Assembly (NCBI RefSeq): GCF_900099995.1
Contig: NZ_FNCZ01000001.1
Coordinates: forward strand, 1,426,001 to 1,490,000
Length of the DNA stretch: 64,000 nucleotides
Reading direction: 5' to 3'
From: Winogradskyella thalassocola
Lineage (GTDB): Bacteria > Bacteroidota > Bacteroidia > Flavobacteriales > Flavobacteriaceae
In this document: positions 7,503-17,770 of the stretch, in pieces
How the letters are laid out: every line of letters starts with the position of its first letter
Position numbering within the stretch: position 1 is the first letter of the stretch
Made by a program: the position numbers and the translations under genes
The notes under the pieces: generated by a model
Databases searched by the model: none
What the model was told of the DNA's origin: nothing
What the model saw: only the letters and a program-made list of their open reading frames with translations

Positions 7503-10500
7503 TTATCTTATAATCACTTTTTGAGTTTTGTTTTGAGCCGCATTATGCAGTTTTACAACATAGATGCCAAGACTTAGGTTACTAACGTCTATAGCTTGTG
7601 ATCTAACAGTAGTTTGTAATTGCGTAGTAGATACTAAACGTCCTTGAACATCATAAACAGATGCTGTTGTAGGTTCTAATAATTGACCTGCAATAATAAT
7701 AGTTTTATCCGTCTTGTTAGTGTAAATGTTTAATTGATCTAAGGTGTTATCTACTGTAGATAATGTGCTATTTGAAACACGTAAATAGAATCTGCCTATA
7801 CCACTTAATCCTGTACTTGGTGTTAATACATAATCACTAGTATTTAAAAGCGTAGAGGTGTTAGCCACGTTATCTTCTAAATACACACTAACCGTATTTG
7901 GTAGTGTAGAGGCACTGATACTAAACGTTAGTTGTTCTCCTTGGAAGGCATGAACACCAAGTGGTATTGTAACATCTGTATAATCCGTTTCACCTAGAGA
8001 TTGGATAGCTAATGGTACATTGGTATTATCCATTACCAAATGAGAATATAAAGAAAAATCATTTATTTGGCTTTTAAATAAACTAGAATCATATCCTGGA
8101 TCTAAACTTTGTGTCGCAGATGCTGTAAAATAAATATCGGTAATAAATGACGCACTAGAATTGTTTAGCGTTAATTCTAAATTTGTAATAGAATTAGTAC
8201 TTCTTCCTGAAATAAAATCATCTGATGTTCCTGTCACTCTGTGATCTGGATCAAATGTAACAGATCCTCCTACAGGTATTGATGCTACAAAAAAGCCTTG
8301 ACCAGGTGCAATAACAGCTCCTGCATTTGTAGGGTCTTGTGCTCTGGCTAAATTCCATATATCCCAACCATCTGAAGCTAAACCATCATAACCATAAATT
8401 CCACTACTTGAAAAATCAAATTGAGCAATGTTATCAAGCAAAAATTCTTCTATTTTGAAATAAGAAGGATATGGGTTACCAATTAAATTCCAGTTACTTG
8501 CGGCGGGTGCGACAATACTTTTTGTTACTGTAGCAGTTTCAACAGTACCAGAAAATGTATAAGTATCTTGATTCCCAAGTGACGTAGAGCCTGTTCTATA
8601 GCCATTACCAGCATCAAGAGTTTCAGAATCATCACTTTCACTGTAATAGGTGTACTCATTTAAAGCGGTATTAAATGGACTAAATAGATAAAATATGGTT
8701 CCAGGACTAATGTTGTCAATTTCGCCAGAAAGAATATTTGTATTAGCAATTCTGAAGGCTCCAAAACTCTGACCTGTTAATGGTGGGCTAACTAAATCAT
8801 TAGATCCTGTTCCTTCACCACTCTCTGCAGCATTGTTAATGTGTCTTTGGTAGCTTACAGCACCAGCAACAGTACCATTTAGAATTAAACTAGAATAACT
8901 GTTTGAAACAGATTCTAAAGCTAAGCCGTTAGTTGTTGTAAGTGTAACACCTGTGTCTACAGTAAGGCCCGCACCAGCTTTCACTGTTACGGAATTAGCA
9001 GTAGTGTTGATGTCAATTGTAGCATCTCCTGAAGTAATTACAATATCATCATTAGCAGTAGCTGCTCCATTTGGATCACTTGGTGACCATGTGCCGTTGT
9101 ATGTGTAGGTTGTGGGTGAGGGGCTCACTATTCCCTCAATTTTAAAGTTGTCTACTCCAAAATAGTCGCTTCCTCCATTAAATTTAGCTAGAATTTGTAA
9201 GCTTATAGTATTAGTTCCATCAGGAACATTCATACTTATCGTACCCTCGTTGTTTTGTTGGTCACAGCCATCACATAAAAAGACTTCTGTTTCCGATATA
9301 GTATCTAATGTTATTATATAACTTAGTTCATCTGAAGCACCATTAAAACCATCAACTTCATAATCGAATGATACAGTTATAGAGGTATAGTTGGAAGTAT
9401 CTATGGTGTTAAAATCTATAGTGGCTATACCTGATGTTCCACATCCATTAGAGCCTTCTAAATCTTGCCCGCCAAAAAAATTACCAGTACTATTGGGAAC
9501 TGTGATATTGCCTAAGCTACTTACTACATTCCAAACATCACCACTCGATACACAAGAAGAATTGTTTTCAGAAGGACTAGTTGTATATGTCCATTCTGGC
9601 GTAGTATCATCAAAATCTTGAATAGCAATAATAACAGGATCTACAGGTATGGCTTCAATATCAAAAGCACTACTATTTACAGTTGGATATAAATCATCAT
9701 CAGCAGTTAATACTAATGCAGTGCCTAATGCAGTATGAGTTAAACCTGCAAATGTTACAACACCATTAACAGGAGTTGCTACTAGAGGACTTCCTGTTAA
9801 TGTACCTGTAGAAGTTATTTCTATATCTAAATTATAACTAGTATCTATGTTTCCATTTGTATCAATTGCAGATACAGTGACATCTGGGGTCATGGCTGTA
9901 TTCACAAAGGTATTAGAAGGTTGTTGAGAGAAAACCAGTTCGGTTACATAAACATCTACAATAATATCATTACCAATAACATCACCAGAAAAAGGATCCG
10001 CAAAACCTGAACCACTAGTATTGGCAGCAAAGCCATTTGAAGCAGCATCTATTTGAAATTGAATAATACTTTCATCAACAATGTTTGTTGTATTTAAGTA
10101 AACCCCTAAAGTAAACTCCAAAATAGAATCATCAGCAATGACAATAGGTGTGCTGAACTCTAAAATGATTTCAGTATCGTTTATTGTCGTTGTTGTAGGA
10201 GTGTATGTTGCTGCATTTTCATCAACTAAAGTGATACCTTGGATATGATCTGACCAGTCTGCTGTATTGTTAGCACCTGGAACAAAACGCATCATTGTTA
10301 TATTTGTAGGTAAACCATCTGTAGAACCAAAGTCATAGATGCTAAAAGCAAAAGCATCGAGAGATGTAATACTTGTTGTTGCGTCGGCAGCAATAATTGT
10401 TGTGGTAGCAATTTGTGTATTAGGGTCGGTTGCTTCCGTATCTGCATCTAAAGCAATATCCTCATAGATGTCAATGTTTTGCACTCTCCAGTCTTCCGCG

Positions 10501-13364
10501 CCATTACCAAAATTCATATCGTATTTAAATGCGATATATGCTACTCCTGTAATACCAGAAGCATCAACAGAAGTTACAGAAGGAGAAGATAAGCCTCCAC
10601 CAAATTCTGTATTGTTTGGATCAAATGAAAGTGCTGTCCATGTTGCAATTGTTGGATCTCCACCAGAGTAATCTGTTGAGTATAGTAATTCAAATTCACC
10701 AGGAGTATTTATATTATCTCCATATTGTTCTTGAGTAGTGATATCAATTTTAACGGATGAATAAGCACTAAAATCAATTGAGAAATCTGAAATTAACCAA
10801 TCAACGTTTGTACTTCCATAGCCGTTCATAGCATATTCACCAGAACCACATAACCAAGAGTTACTTCCTGCTTCATCATACGGAGTCCACTCTGCAGCAC
10901 CGCAATCAGAAAAATCTTCACTATAAGGTAATGCAATTGGAGGTGTTACATCATTATTAGTAATAGTAAGTGTAAATGTACTATTTGAACCTGCAACGGC
11001 ATTGTTGCCACCTGATACATTTTGGATTTCAAACATTAAGGTTTCATCAGTCTCTAAATCAGTATCATCTGTAATAGTAAGTGTAACGGTTTGGTTAGTA
11101 CTTGTGCCACCGGGAAATGTTACTGTTTGAGTAGTATATCCATCTATATCTGTAGCGTCACCATCGCCACTTGTAAGTACCACATCAAAACTAGTGGCAG
11201 CAGCATCTTCATTAGTTATTGAAAATTCCAAATCGTAAGTTCCTGCATCTTCAATAACAGTTGCTGTAGAAGCTGTGAATTCAACGAGTGTGTCGGTAGT
11301 CGGAATATCTCCATTAATTTCGATGTCATCCAATACGACACCACGGCCATAATTTCCAGTTGCATCAAATGCAATATAATAATCTGAACTTGGGTTAGGT
11401 AGTAAAACAGATTCTTGTGTCCAAGATCCTATTGAACTAGTGAATTCTTGTCCTGGGATCAGTGTCCAAGTACCACCAGCAGATGTCTTGTAATATACTC
11501 GAAGTTCATCTTGATCTCCACTCCAATCTACTTGAGCATGCCAAAAAGATAATGTTGGAGAAGAAACACCAGTTAAATCTAAAGCAGGAGTGATTAATTT
11601 GGTTTGATCACCATTTGTGTCATAGAAATATGCATTTTTTGTGCCAATATGTGCATCAAGTGAACTGTTACTATTTCCATCTTGGTATGCCCAATTTACT
11701 GTCCCAGTTTCATATTCTTGAGACCAACAAGATGGTAATGCACCACCTTCAAACCCTTCAGTAAAAGGAAATGATGTAATTTTAGCACATAGAGTTGTAA
11801 AACTTCCTGTAAGTTCTGTAAGATTATAACAGGTGTTTGTGTCATTATATTCATATACGGCAAGGTGGTATGTTGTGCCTTGAGATAATCCGTTAATGTT
11901 AAAATCAATAGGATCGCCACCGATTCCTGGGTTAGATCCTTCATTACCATTATATACTGCAAAGTTACCGGTACCTAGTTCATCTGCGCTTAAATCTCCA
12001 AAATTACTATTTGCAGTATAGCTAGTTCCACTAATAGGATCTTCATCTACAGTAGAGCCTTCTTTCATCAAAACTAGAACTTTATCTCCATCACCTCTTG
12101 TAAATTCAATAGAAACTCCTGTTGCAGTAGGTAATAGTGTTGTAAATGCTGAGGCTTGTATTGCTGGAGCAGTACAATCTAATGTCGCATCATCCGCAAC
12201 TGCTGCACTCCAAGATGTAGCTTTTCTTGTAAATACTGAAAAATGGTAAGTGTTTCCATTAGTTAAACCAGTTACAGTTACTGATGTACCAATACCTTTA
12301 TAAACAGCATACTCACTAGTACCTAAATCTGCGCTAGAACCAAAAGTAGCATTAGCGGTGTAAGCAGAACCATCACCTGTTGGTGTAACCGTTACTGCAG
12401 ATGTTTCTTTAGCTATGATTAATACTTCATCATAACAACTACCATTAGACCATGTTAAATCTACCTCTTCGATACCTGCTGTAGCTGTAAATGTATAGAC
12501 TTCAGAAGGTGTCGAACATTCTGTTGTAAAGTTTCCGGTTAACTCGGTTAGCTCATAACACGTATCAATAGTGTTGTATTCATAAACAGCAACATGATAT
12601 GTTGTTGCTTCACTTAAACCAGTAATGCTTACTGAGCTTGTTGCTGAACCTGACTGCACCACATAATTGCCTGTTCCTATTTGGTCTCCAGAAGTAAAAG
12701 TCGTGCTGCCTGTGTAATCAGTTCCACTTTCAGGATCTGTATCAACAGCAGAGCCTTCTTTTACTAGAACCAATACTTCATCTCCATTTCCTGTGGTCCA
12801 GTTTAAGGTTGCAGATGTCGTACCTAAAGCTGTTGTGTTATATAACGACGCTTGAGTTGTAGGTGTTGTACATGTGACTGCAACTCCTGATGCTGTTAAT
12901 TCTAAATTTCTTAATCTTACACCTCTGCCAGAAGTTCCATTGTTAGATATCCTGATTACTACTTGGCTAGAAACACTATTCAGCGTGAATGTACCTCCAT
13001 ATAAATATGAAGAACCAGTTGTTATAGTTGAGGTTTCAGTTTGTGTGTAATTTGAACCGCCATCAAATGATATTTCTATTTTTGCTCGATTATATCCACC
13101 TGAATTAAAAGAAGCTACATCTAGAGTGAATTCTGCATCTGTATATGATGATAAATCATATGTTGCAGTTGTAATAAAATCACTAGTGCTTCCTGCGTCA
13201 ACTAACCAATAACTGCCTTTGTCAATGGGATTTGAAGATATGTTATTTTCAAATGTCCAGTCTGTTGGTTCAGAGCCACCACCACCTTCATTGAAAATTG
13301 TTGTCTGAGTAAACCCAAAACTCCCAATAAATAGAGTCATTAAAAATACGTAAATGTGTTTCAT
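7503..13364 (-). CDS. large multidomain T9SS surface protein (FN3-like, choice-of-anchor J, Calx-beta)
   Basis: A 1953-residue secreted protein. The signal peptide is at 1-20 (ending FGFTQ). Residues about 165-530 hold three fibronectin-III-like repeats (each with LTELTG or VLVKEGS-type strands and TYHVAVYEYN). A choice-of-anchor J/cleaved-adhesin-type domain follows at about 531-690 (FPFTEGFEGG, ending VVLDDIEI), then a Calx-beta domain at 696-800 (TVIEDAG, TDDTDLETDETL) and a second anchor-J-like domain at about 810-975 (YSEDFSDCGAAEW). Further Ig-like and lectin-like stretches run to 1410. Residues about 1480-1953 are the C-terminal module shared with the neighbours, ending in a T9SS type A signal. 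It is probably an adhesin or polysaccharide-binding surface protein; no catalytic domain is recognised. Confidence 0.86.
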   Translation of the reverse strand: MKHIYVFLMTLFIGSFGFTQTTIFNEGGGGSEPTDWTFENNISSNPIDKGSYWLVDAGSTSDFITTATYDLSSYTDAEFTLDVASFNSGGYNRAKIEISFDGGSNYTQTETSTITTGSSYLYGGTFTLNSVSSQVVIRISNNGTSGRGVRLRNLELTASGVAVTCTTPTTQASLYNTTALGTTSATLNWTTGNGDEVLVLVKEGSAVDTDPESGTDYTGSTTFTSGDQIGTGNYVVQSGSATSSVSITGLSEATTYHVAVYEYNTIDTCYELTELTGNFTTECSTPSEVYTFTATAGIEEVDLTWSNGSCYDEVLIIAKETSAVTVTPTGDGSAYTANATFGSSADLGTSEYAVYKGIGTSVTVTGLTNGNTYHFSVFTRKATSWSAAVADDATLDCTAPAIQASAFTTLLPTATGVSIEFTRGDGDKVLVLMKEGSTVDEDPISGTSYTANSNFGDLSADELGTGNFAVYNGNEGSNPGIGGDPIDFNINGLSQGTTYHLAVYEYNDTNTCYNLTELTGSFTTLCAKITSFPFTEGFEGGALPSCWSQEYETGTVNWAYQDGNSNSSLDAHIGTKNAYFYDTNGDQTKLITPALDLTGVSSPTLSFWHAQVDWSGDQDELRVYYKTSAGGTWTLIPGQEFTSSIGSWTQESVLLPNPSSDYYIAFDATGNYGRGVVLDDIEINGDIPTTDTLVEFTASTATVIEDAGTYDLEFSITNEDAAATSFDVVLTSGDGDATDIDGYTTQTVTFPGGTSTNQTVTLTITDDTDLETDETLMFEIQNVSGGNNAVAGSNSTFTLTITNNDVTPPIALPYSEDFSDCGAAEWTPYDEAGSNSWLCGSGEYAMNGYGSTNVDWLISDFSIDFSAYSSVKIDITTQEQYGDNINTPGEFELLYSTDYSGGDPTIATWTALSFDPNNTEFGGGLSSPSVTSVDASGITGVAYIAFKYDMNFGNGAEDWRVQNIDIYEDIALDADTEATDPNTQIATTTIIAADATTSITSLDAFAFSIYDFGSTDGLPTNITMMRFVPGANNTADWSDHIQGITLVDENAATYTPTTTTINDTEIILEFSTPIVIADDSILEFTLGVYLNTTNIVDESIIQFQIDAASNGFAANTSGSGFADPFSGDVIGNDIIVDVYVTELVFSQQPSNTFVNTAMTPDVTVSAIDTNGNIDTSYNLDIEITSTGTLTGSPLVATPVNGVVTFAGLTHTALGTALVLTADDDLYPTVNSSAFDIEAIPVDPVIIAIQDFDDTTPEWTYTTSPSENNSSCVSSGDVWNVVSSLGNITVPNSTGNFFGGQDLEGSNGCGTSGIATIDFNTIDTSNYTSITVSFDYEVDGFNGASDELSYIITLDTISETEVFLCDGCDQQNNEGTISMNVPDGTNTISLQILAKFNGGSDYFGVDNFKIEGIVSPSPTTYTYNGTWSPSDPNGAATANDDIVITSGDATIDINTTANSVTVKAGAGLTVDTGVTLTTTNGLALESVSNSYSSLILNGTVAGAVSYQRHINNAAESGEGTGSNDLVSPPLTGQSFGAFRIANTNILSGEIDNISPGTIFYLFSPFNTALNEYTYYSESDDSETLDAGNGYRTGSTSLGNQDTYTFSGTVETATVTKSIVAPAASNWNLIGNPYPSYFKIEEFLLDNIAQFDFSSSGIYGYDGLASDGWDIWNLARAQDPTNAGAVIAPGQGFFVASIPVGGSVTFDPDHRVTGTSDDFISGRSTNSITNLELTLNNSSASFITDIYFTASATQSLDPGYDSSLFKSQINDFSLYSHLVMDNTNVPLAIQSLGETDYTDVTIPLGVHAFQGEQLTFSISASTLPNTVSVYLEDNVANTSTLLNTSDYVLTPSTGLSGIGRFYLRVSNSTLSTVDNTLDQLNIYTNKTDKTIIIAGQLLEPTTASVYDVQGRLVSTTQLQTTVRSQAIDVSNLSLGIYVVKLHNAAQNKTQKVIIR

Positions 13365-13804
13365 GTGTTAATTTGTTTTTAATTTAGATTGAAATGCAGA
13401 TTATGAAATAAGTAAATTAAAGGAAAATACTTACAAATTCAAACTGTATAACAACATAAAATGCTATTAATGGTTAAAATATCATAAAAGCGCGCTAACA
13501 CTCAAGATATTAGGGATGGCAAATATAATAAAAGTTAGTAATCGAGGTTTTTAAATGTATTAACAAATCATTAAGATTAGGTGAGATATATGTTAGATAA
13601 GAATTGCAATCTCGGCTTAAATTATTGTAGTTTAATTTGTTAGCCGAACGTTTTTGTAATTATAAAAATGTTTATTAATTTTTTAAAATTATTGTTTTTT
13701 ACAAATAAGTTTTATATACGCATTTAGGATTGTATTGGCTAGAAAACAAAAAAAGCGCATCTTATAAAGATGCGCTTTTAGTTATTGTGATATAAGTTTT
13801 AAAC
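13365..13804. other. 440-base intergenic region between two T9SS genes
   Basis: It holds the leader of the 1953-residue gene on the right side of that gene and the terminator of the 1183-residue gene at 13751-13779. I see no reading frame of note and no convincing TAnnTTTG element; the rest is AT-rich and featureless to my eye. Confidence 0.5.
13751..13779 (-). terminator. intrinsic terminator after the 1183-aa T9SS protein gene
   Basis: Arms AAAAGCGCATCTT (13751-13763) and AAGATGCGCTTTT (13767-13779) surround an ATA loop, 26 bases past the stop of the minus-strand gene. Confidence 0.9.
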
Positions 13805-16800
13805 TTATCTAATGATAACTTTTTGAGTTCTGTTGCCAGTTGTATTTTGTAACTGTACAACGTAGATGCCAGCAGTAAGATTAGAAGCGTCAATACTATG
13901 CTCTGTATTATCAGCATTTAGTGATTGTGTTGTTACTAATCTCCCTTGGATATCAAACAATTTAAATGCTGTTTGGCCTTCTAACTGTCCTTTTACAACA
14001 ATTGATTTAGGGTTTGCATTTACAAAAATTTCTAAACCATTTAATAAATTGTCATTTACACCAAGTGTCGTTTGTCCAAAATGTAAATAGAAACGACCAG
14101 TGTTGTTTAACGTAGTCGCAGAAATAAACGTGTAGTCACCTTCTAATAGATTCGTAAATGAATTGGCTACATTATCTTCTAAAATTACAGTAGTCCCTTC
14201 AGGAATATTATGTTCTGCAATACTAACGACACCTTGTTCACCTTGTGCAATATTAATTCCTAAAGGAATTGTTACATTGCTTAAGGCAGAATAGCTAACA
14301 GCTTGTGCTGCTAAGTTTCTTCCTGTGTTATCTTCTACAAGACGAGAATAGATTGAGAAGGCAGGAGCAATAGCTTCAAACATTTCAGAATCGTAACCAG
14401 GGTCCATACTTAATGATGCATTATCATTAAAGTATAATGCCGTTTGGTAAGCCCCATTTCCTTTAGCAACTTGAATATTTAAATGTGCTAAATTCTGATT
14501 TTCAGCTCTACCACTAATAAAATCATCAGTTGTTCCTATTCTTCGCATTTCTGGTGTGAATTGTATTGTAGCTCCATCAGATTTTGAGGCTACAAAAAAT
14601 CCTTGTCCTGGTGCAATACGTGCTGTAGGATTGGCATCCGAGTACGCTTGGTTCCATATAGTATATCCTGTTAAAACATCACCTTTATAACCATATACTC
14701 CAGAATTTGAAGCGCTGAATTTAGTGCCATTACTTGCTAAAAAGCTAGAAAGGCTTAAATAAGATGGGTAAGGGTTTCCTATAAGATTAAATGTACTTAG
14801 AGCACCTGCTGTAATAGGAACAGATACAAATCCTGTTTTAACATCACCAACAAATTCAAAAGTAGAACCTGTAGGAGTGTTTGAAGCTGTTCTATAACCA
14901 ATTCCAGATGTAATTACGTTTGAGTAATCAGATGGAGTATAGTTAATAAAGTCATTTAAAGTGTTATTATCAAAAGGACCAAATAGAAATGCAGGATCAC
15001 CACCAATGGTACCAGAAGGAATATCTGCATTAGCTGTTACTAAGGCAAGAAATGTTTGACTTGAATTCGTAACTGGGGCAGAAATTAAATCATTAGCACC
15101 AGTTGTAGAACCTGAGCTTGCAAATTGATTCACGTGACGGTTATAAGTTACTTCTCCAGTAATGTTATCTGTAATTAAACTAGAGTATGATGTTGAAACC
15201 GAATTTAACTCTAATGTTCCATAATTTGCAACTGCAGAATTGGTTTTAAGAGATTTTCCAGAGGCAATATTTACTTTAGCGTTTTCATTAATAATGAAGT
15301 TGTTGATTTCAACTTGAGCGGGTACTATATATTCACCGCTAATAACGTACGCATTGTTCGCGCCAGTAGTGTTGCTCGGAGTTCCACCTTTCCAACCCGC
15401 GAAGGTTCCATTGTCTATATGAATAAAACCATCAAACACACTAGTTATTTTAAAATTGTCAAAACCAGTAAAGCCATTTGTATCATTTCTATTTTTAACA
15501 CTGATTTCTAAAGCTACAGTACTTACAGAACTTGGAATACTAATAGTAACTGTACCTTCATCAGTGTCAATAGCTCCATTACCATCTACTAGATAAACTA
15601 AAGGCTCAGCTACACCATCATAAATCAACGTGTAACTTGCATCACTATCATCGTTTTCATAACCATGTACATCCCAATCAAATGATAAGGTCACATTCTC
15701 TAAGGCACTAATATTAATAGTTTCAAAAGTCATTACTGCAAAATCAGCTGTTCCATTGTCTCCTTCGTCATTAATATCGTTTTCTCCAAAAATATTACCA
15801 GAGAAAGAAGGATTATCTAATGGAGACGCAATTGCACTATCAATTATTCCGTAATAACCATCAATTCCCCAACTATTATCAAAAGTGTCAACGTTAGTTG
15901 AATAAGTCCATTCTGGTGTAGTGCCATCAAAATCTTGATTGGCAACAGTGATTAATGGTCCGGTAATGTCAAAATTGTTACTTACTGCAGGTAAAGGACT
16001 ATATACTATCATAGCCGCAACAAGTTGTTTCTCTGTAAATATGACATTGTCTAAAACAGCCAATCCATTTGTCATCGTATAAAAACTAGGACTAGGGTCC
16101 ATAGTACCCGTTGCTGTAAGAGAAATAGAAGAGTTGTAATCAAGATCTTGGCTACCATTACTATCTACAGCTAAAACTGTTGGGAAAGGTGTCATGATTT
16201 CAAACTGGTTTGTATCTGTAGGTTGTTGGTCAAAAGCCATCGCCGTTGCAGTAACCTCTATTCTGTTATCATCACCAGATATTGATGTTAAAGCTCCGCC
16301 TGCATCAAACGCTTCGAAGGTAGATCCAATAAAAGGATCTGCTGTTGCAGATGTAACAGTTAGTTGAAATTGCTCGTTGTCATTTACATTAGTATTAAAA
16401 GTTGCATAAACATCAAAAGTTTTTGAACCACCGTCTGTTGTAGAAAGTCCTGATATACCTGTAAATGATGCAGATCCAGATGCTACTGTTGCTTCCGATA
16501 TGTTAGTAGCTTCATCAAAAATAGCTAAAGTCTTAAGGTTCTCACTATTTGAAATCCCAAATTCAAGATCTGTTAAAATTGTACCAAGAATATCGCCATC
16601 AGTTAAATCATCTCCACCATCCAAAATTACAAACTCACCAACTTTTATGGCATTAGCAGTAGTTAAACCAGATGCTACAGAATAAGCGCTGTAGTTAATA
16701 TTATCACTTGGATCAAAAGCTGTCGCTTTTATATTTGATTCTGTGCTATTAAAAGTAACACTTGTTATAGTTCCTATAAGTCTTAAGCCTGGAGTTGCTA

Positions 16801-17356
16801 TACCAAAATCTGACCAAGCAGCTTTGGCAGGTATTCTTAACCAAGAATTAGCATTTGATGCATTCCATGCATAAAGTCTAAACGTTATAGTCCCGCCAGT
16901 TCCTGAATTGATACTTAAACCTGTAAAATTAAAATCAGATGCCGTTGTTGGTGATGATTGCGCTGTTGTTACAGGAAGACCTGTCGTTGCGAAATTATCT
17001 AAACTATAGTAAACTCTAAAACTTTGAGGTCCAGTTGCAGCTCTTCGTAATCTAATATCTAGCTCTGTAATTTCGATGTTATTAGATCCACTTGCAGTCG
17101 TTGACCATTGAATATAGTCATTATTAGTCACTGCTTGAGCTCGTGTAGTAGCATCCCATCCATTTGAAGTGAAATTGGCAGCAGCAGTAGATAATGCTAT
17201 ACCAGAACCTCTAGTAAAACCTGTTGATGATATTGAAGCATCACTACCAGAAGTCGTAGGTCCAACTATATTGGCGCGATCTACAGTTACGATTGTCTGG
17301 CTAAACCCAAATGAGAAAAGGGTTACCAAAAAATAAAAAATGTAAGTTTTTTTCAT
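13805..17356 (-). CDS. T9SS type A sorting domain protein, 1183 aa
   Basis: The signal peptide is at 1-19 (ending FSFGFSQ). The N-terminal part (about 20-200) is a beta-sandwich with 'IEITELDIRLRRA' and FRVYYSLDNF segments. A central part (about 200-480) of Ig-like strands includes FDQQPTDTNQF, resembling FSQQPSNTFV in the 1953-residue neighbour. A carbohydrate-binding-like or anchor-type domain occupies about 480-640 (QDFDGTTPEWTY also has a close match, QDFDDTTPEWTY, in the neighbour). The shared module runs from about 715 to the end and finishes with the type IX signal (GRLVTTQSL, GIYVVQLQN, KVIIR). No enzyme motif is seen. It probably performs a surface role similar to the other two. Confidence 0.85.
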   Translation of the reverse strand: MKKTYIFYFLVTLFSFGFSQTIVTVDRANIVGPTTSGSDASISSTGFTRGSGIALSTAAANFTSNGWDATTRAQAVTNNDYIQWSTTASGSNNIEITELDIRLRRAATGPQSFRVYYSLDNFATTGLPVTTAQSSPTTASDFNFTGLSINSGTGGTITFRLYAWNASNANSWLRIPAKAAWSDFGIATPGLRLIGTITSVTFNSTESNIKATAFDPSDNINYSAYSVASGLTTANAIKVGEFVILDGGDDLTDGDILGTILTDLEFGISNSENLKTLAIFDEATNISEATVASGSASFTGISGLSTTDGGSKTFDVYATFNTNVNDNEQFQLTVTSATADPFIGSTFEAFDAGGALTSISGDDNRIEVTATAMAFDQQPTDTNQFEIMTPFPTVLAVDSNGSQDLDYNSSISLTATGTMDPSPSFYTMTNGLAVLDNVIFTEKQLVAAMIVYSPLPAVSNNFDITGPLITVANQDFDGTTPEWTYSTNVDTFDNSWGIDGYYGIIDSAIASPLDNPSFSGNIFGENDINDEGDNGTADFAVMTFETINISALENVTLSFDWDVHGYENDDSDASYTLIYDGVAEPLVYLVDGNGAIDTDEGTVTISIPSSVSTVALEISVKNRNDTNGFTGFDNFKITSVFDGFIHIDNGTFAGWKGGTPSNTTGANNAYVISGEYIVPAQVEINNFIINENAKVNIASGKSLKTNSAVANYGTLELNSVSTSYSSLITDNITGEVTYNRHVNQFASSGSTTGANDLISAPVTNSSQTFLALVTANADIPSGTIGGDPAFLFGPFDNNTLNDFINYTPSDYSNVITSGIGYRTASNTPTGSTFEFVGDVKTGFVSVPITAGALSTFNLIGNPYPSYLSLSSFLASNGTKFSASNSGVYGYKGDVLTGYTIWNQAYSDANPTARIAPGQGFFVASKSDGATIQFTPEMRRIGTTDDFISGRAENQNLAHLNIQVAKGNGAYQTALYFNDNASLSMDPGYDSEMFEAIAPAFSIYSRLVEDNTGRNLAAQAVSYSALSNVTIPLGINIAQGEQGVVSIAEHNIPEGTTVILEDNVANSFTNLLEGDYTFISATTLNNTGRFYLHFGQTTLGVNDNLLNGLEIFVNANPKSIVVKGQLEGQTAFKLFDIQGRLVTTQSLNADNTEHSIDASNLTAGIYVVQLQNTTGNRTQKVIIR

Positions 17357-17770
17357 AAGTTTTATTGTTTAGTCTTAAAAAAAACCATCGTATCCATTTG
17401 ATTGATACGATTTTCGGGTTGATTTTAGAACGGTCAAAGTTAATGAATTTTGTGAATAAACAAGCATTTCTCTTGAAATATCATAGATAAAAAGGATTCA
17501 AACGAAGCTTTTTTTCTTGCTAGACATTACGGTAGTGTTATTATTTTTTACTTAACGATGAAATTTTATATATCATTTTAAAGCTATATTTCAAGTTTTT
17601 TTAAATTATCATACCCTTAAGGTCTTTAAATGACGGCTATTATATCTAATTACATTAAGATAGTCTTGGATTTTGTTTTAGATTTGTAAATTATAATGAA
17701 ATACTCTATTAAAATAGTAGAGTAGTAAATATAAAGAGGCTGTCTATAAATAAATTGCAATTCGGGCTTA
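17357..17770. other. divergent intergenic region, T9SS gene / sulfate activation operon
   Basis: This 414-base region between two divergent genes holds both leaders. A hairpin with arms ATCGTATC (17387-17394) and GATACGAT (17404-17411) lies close to the start of the T9SS gene. Near the plus-strand start, TAAATTG (17751-17757) is only a partial -7 match. No riboswitch or reading frame is recognised. Confidence 0.45.

Noticed and set aside
9391-10671. Open frames on the plus strand opposite the 1953-residue T9SS gene
   Set aside because: They are short, have no recognisable domains or ribosome sites, and lie antisense to a well-supported coding region; low stop frequency follows from the Thr/Ser/Gly-rich codons of the real gene.
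17357-17770. Sulfur-related riboswitch (SAM type) before the sulfate activation operon
   Set aside because: I see none of the conserved junction segments, and the leader is AT-rich with one simple hairpin close to the opposite gene.
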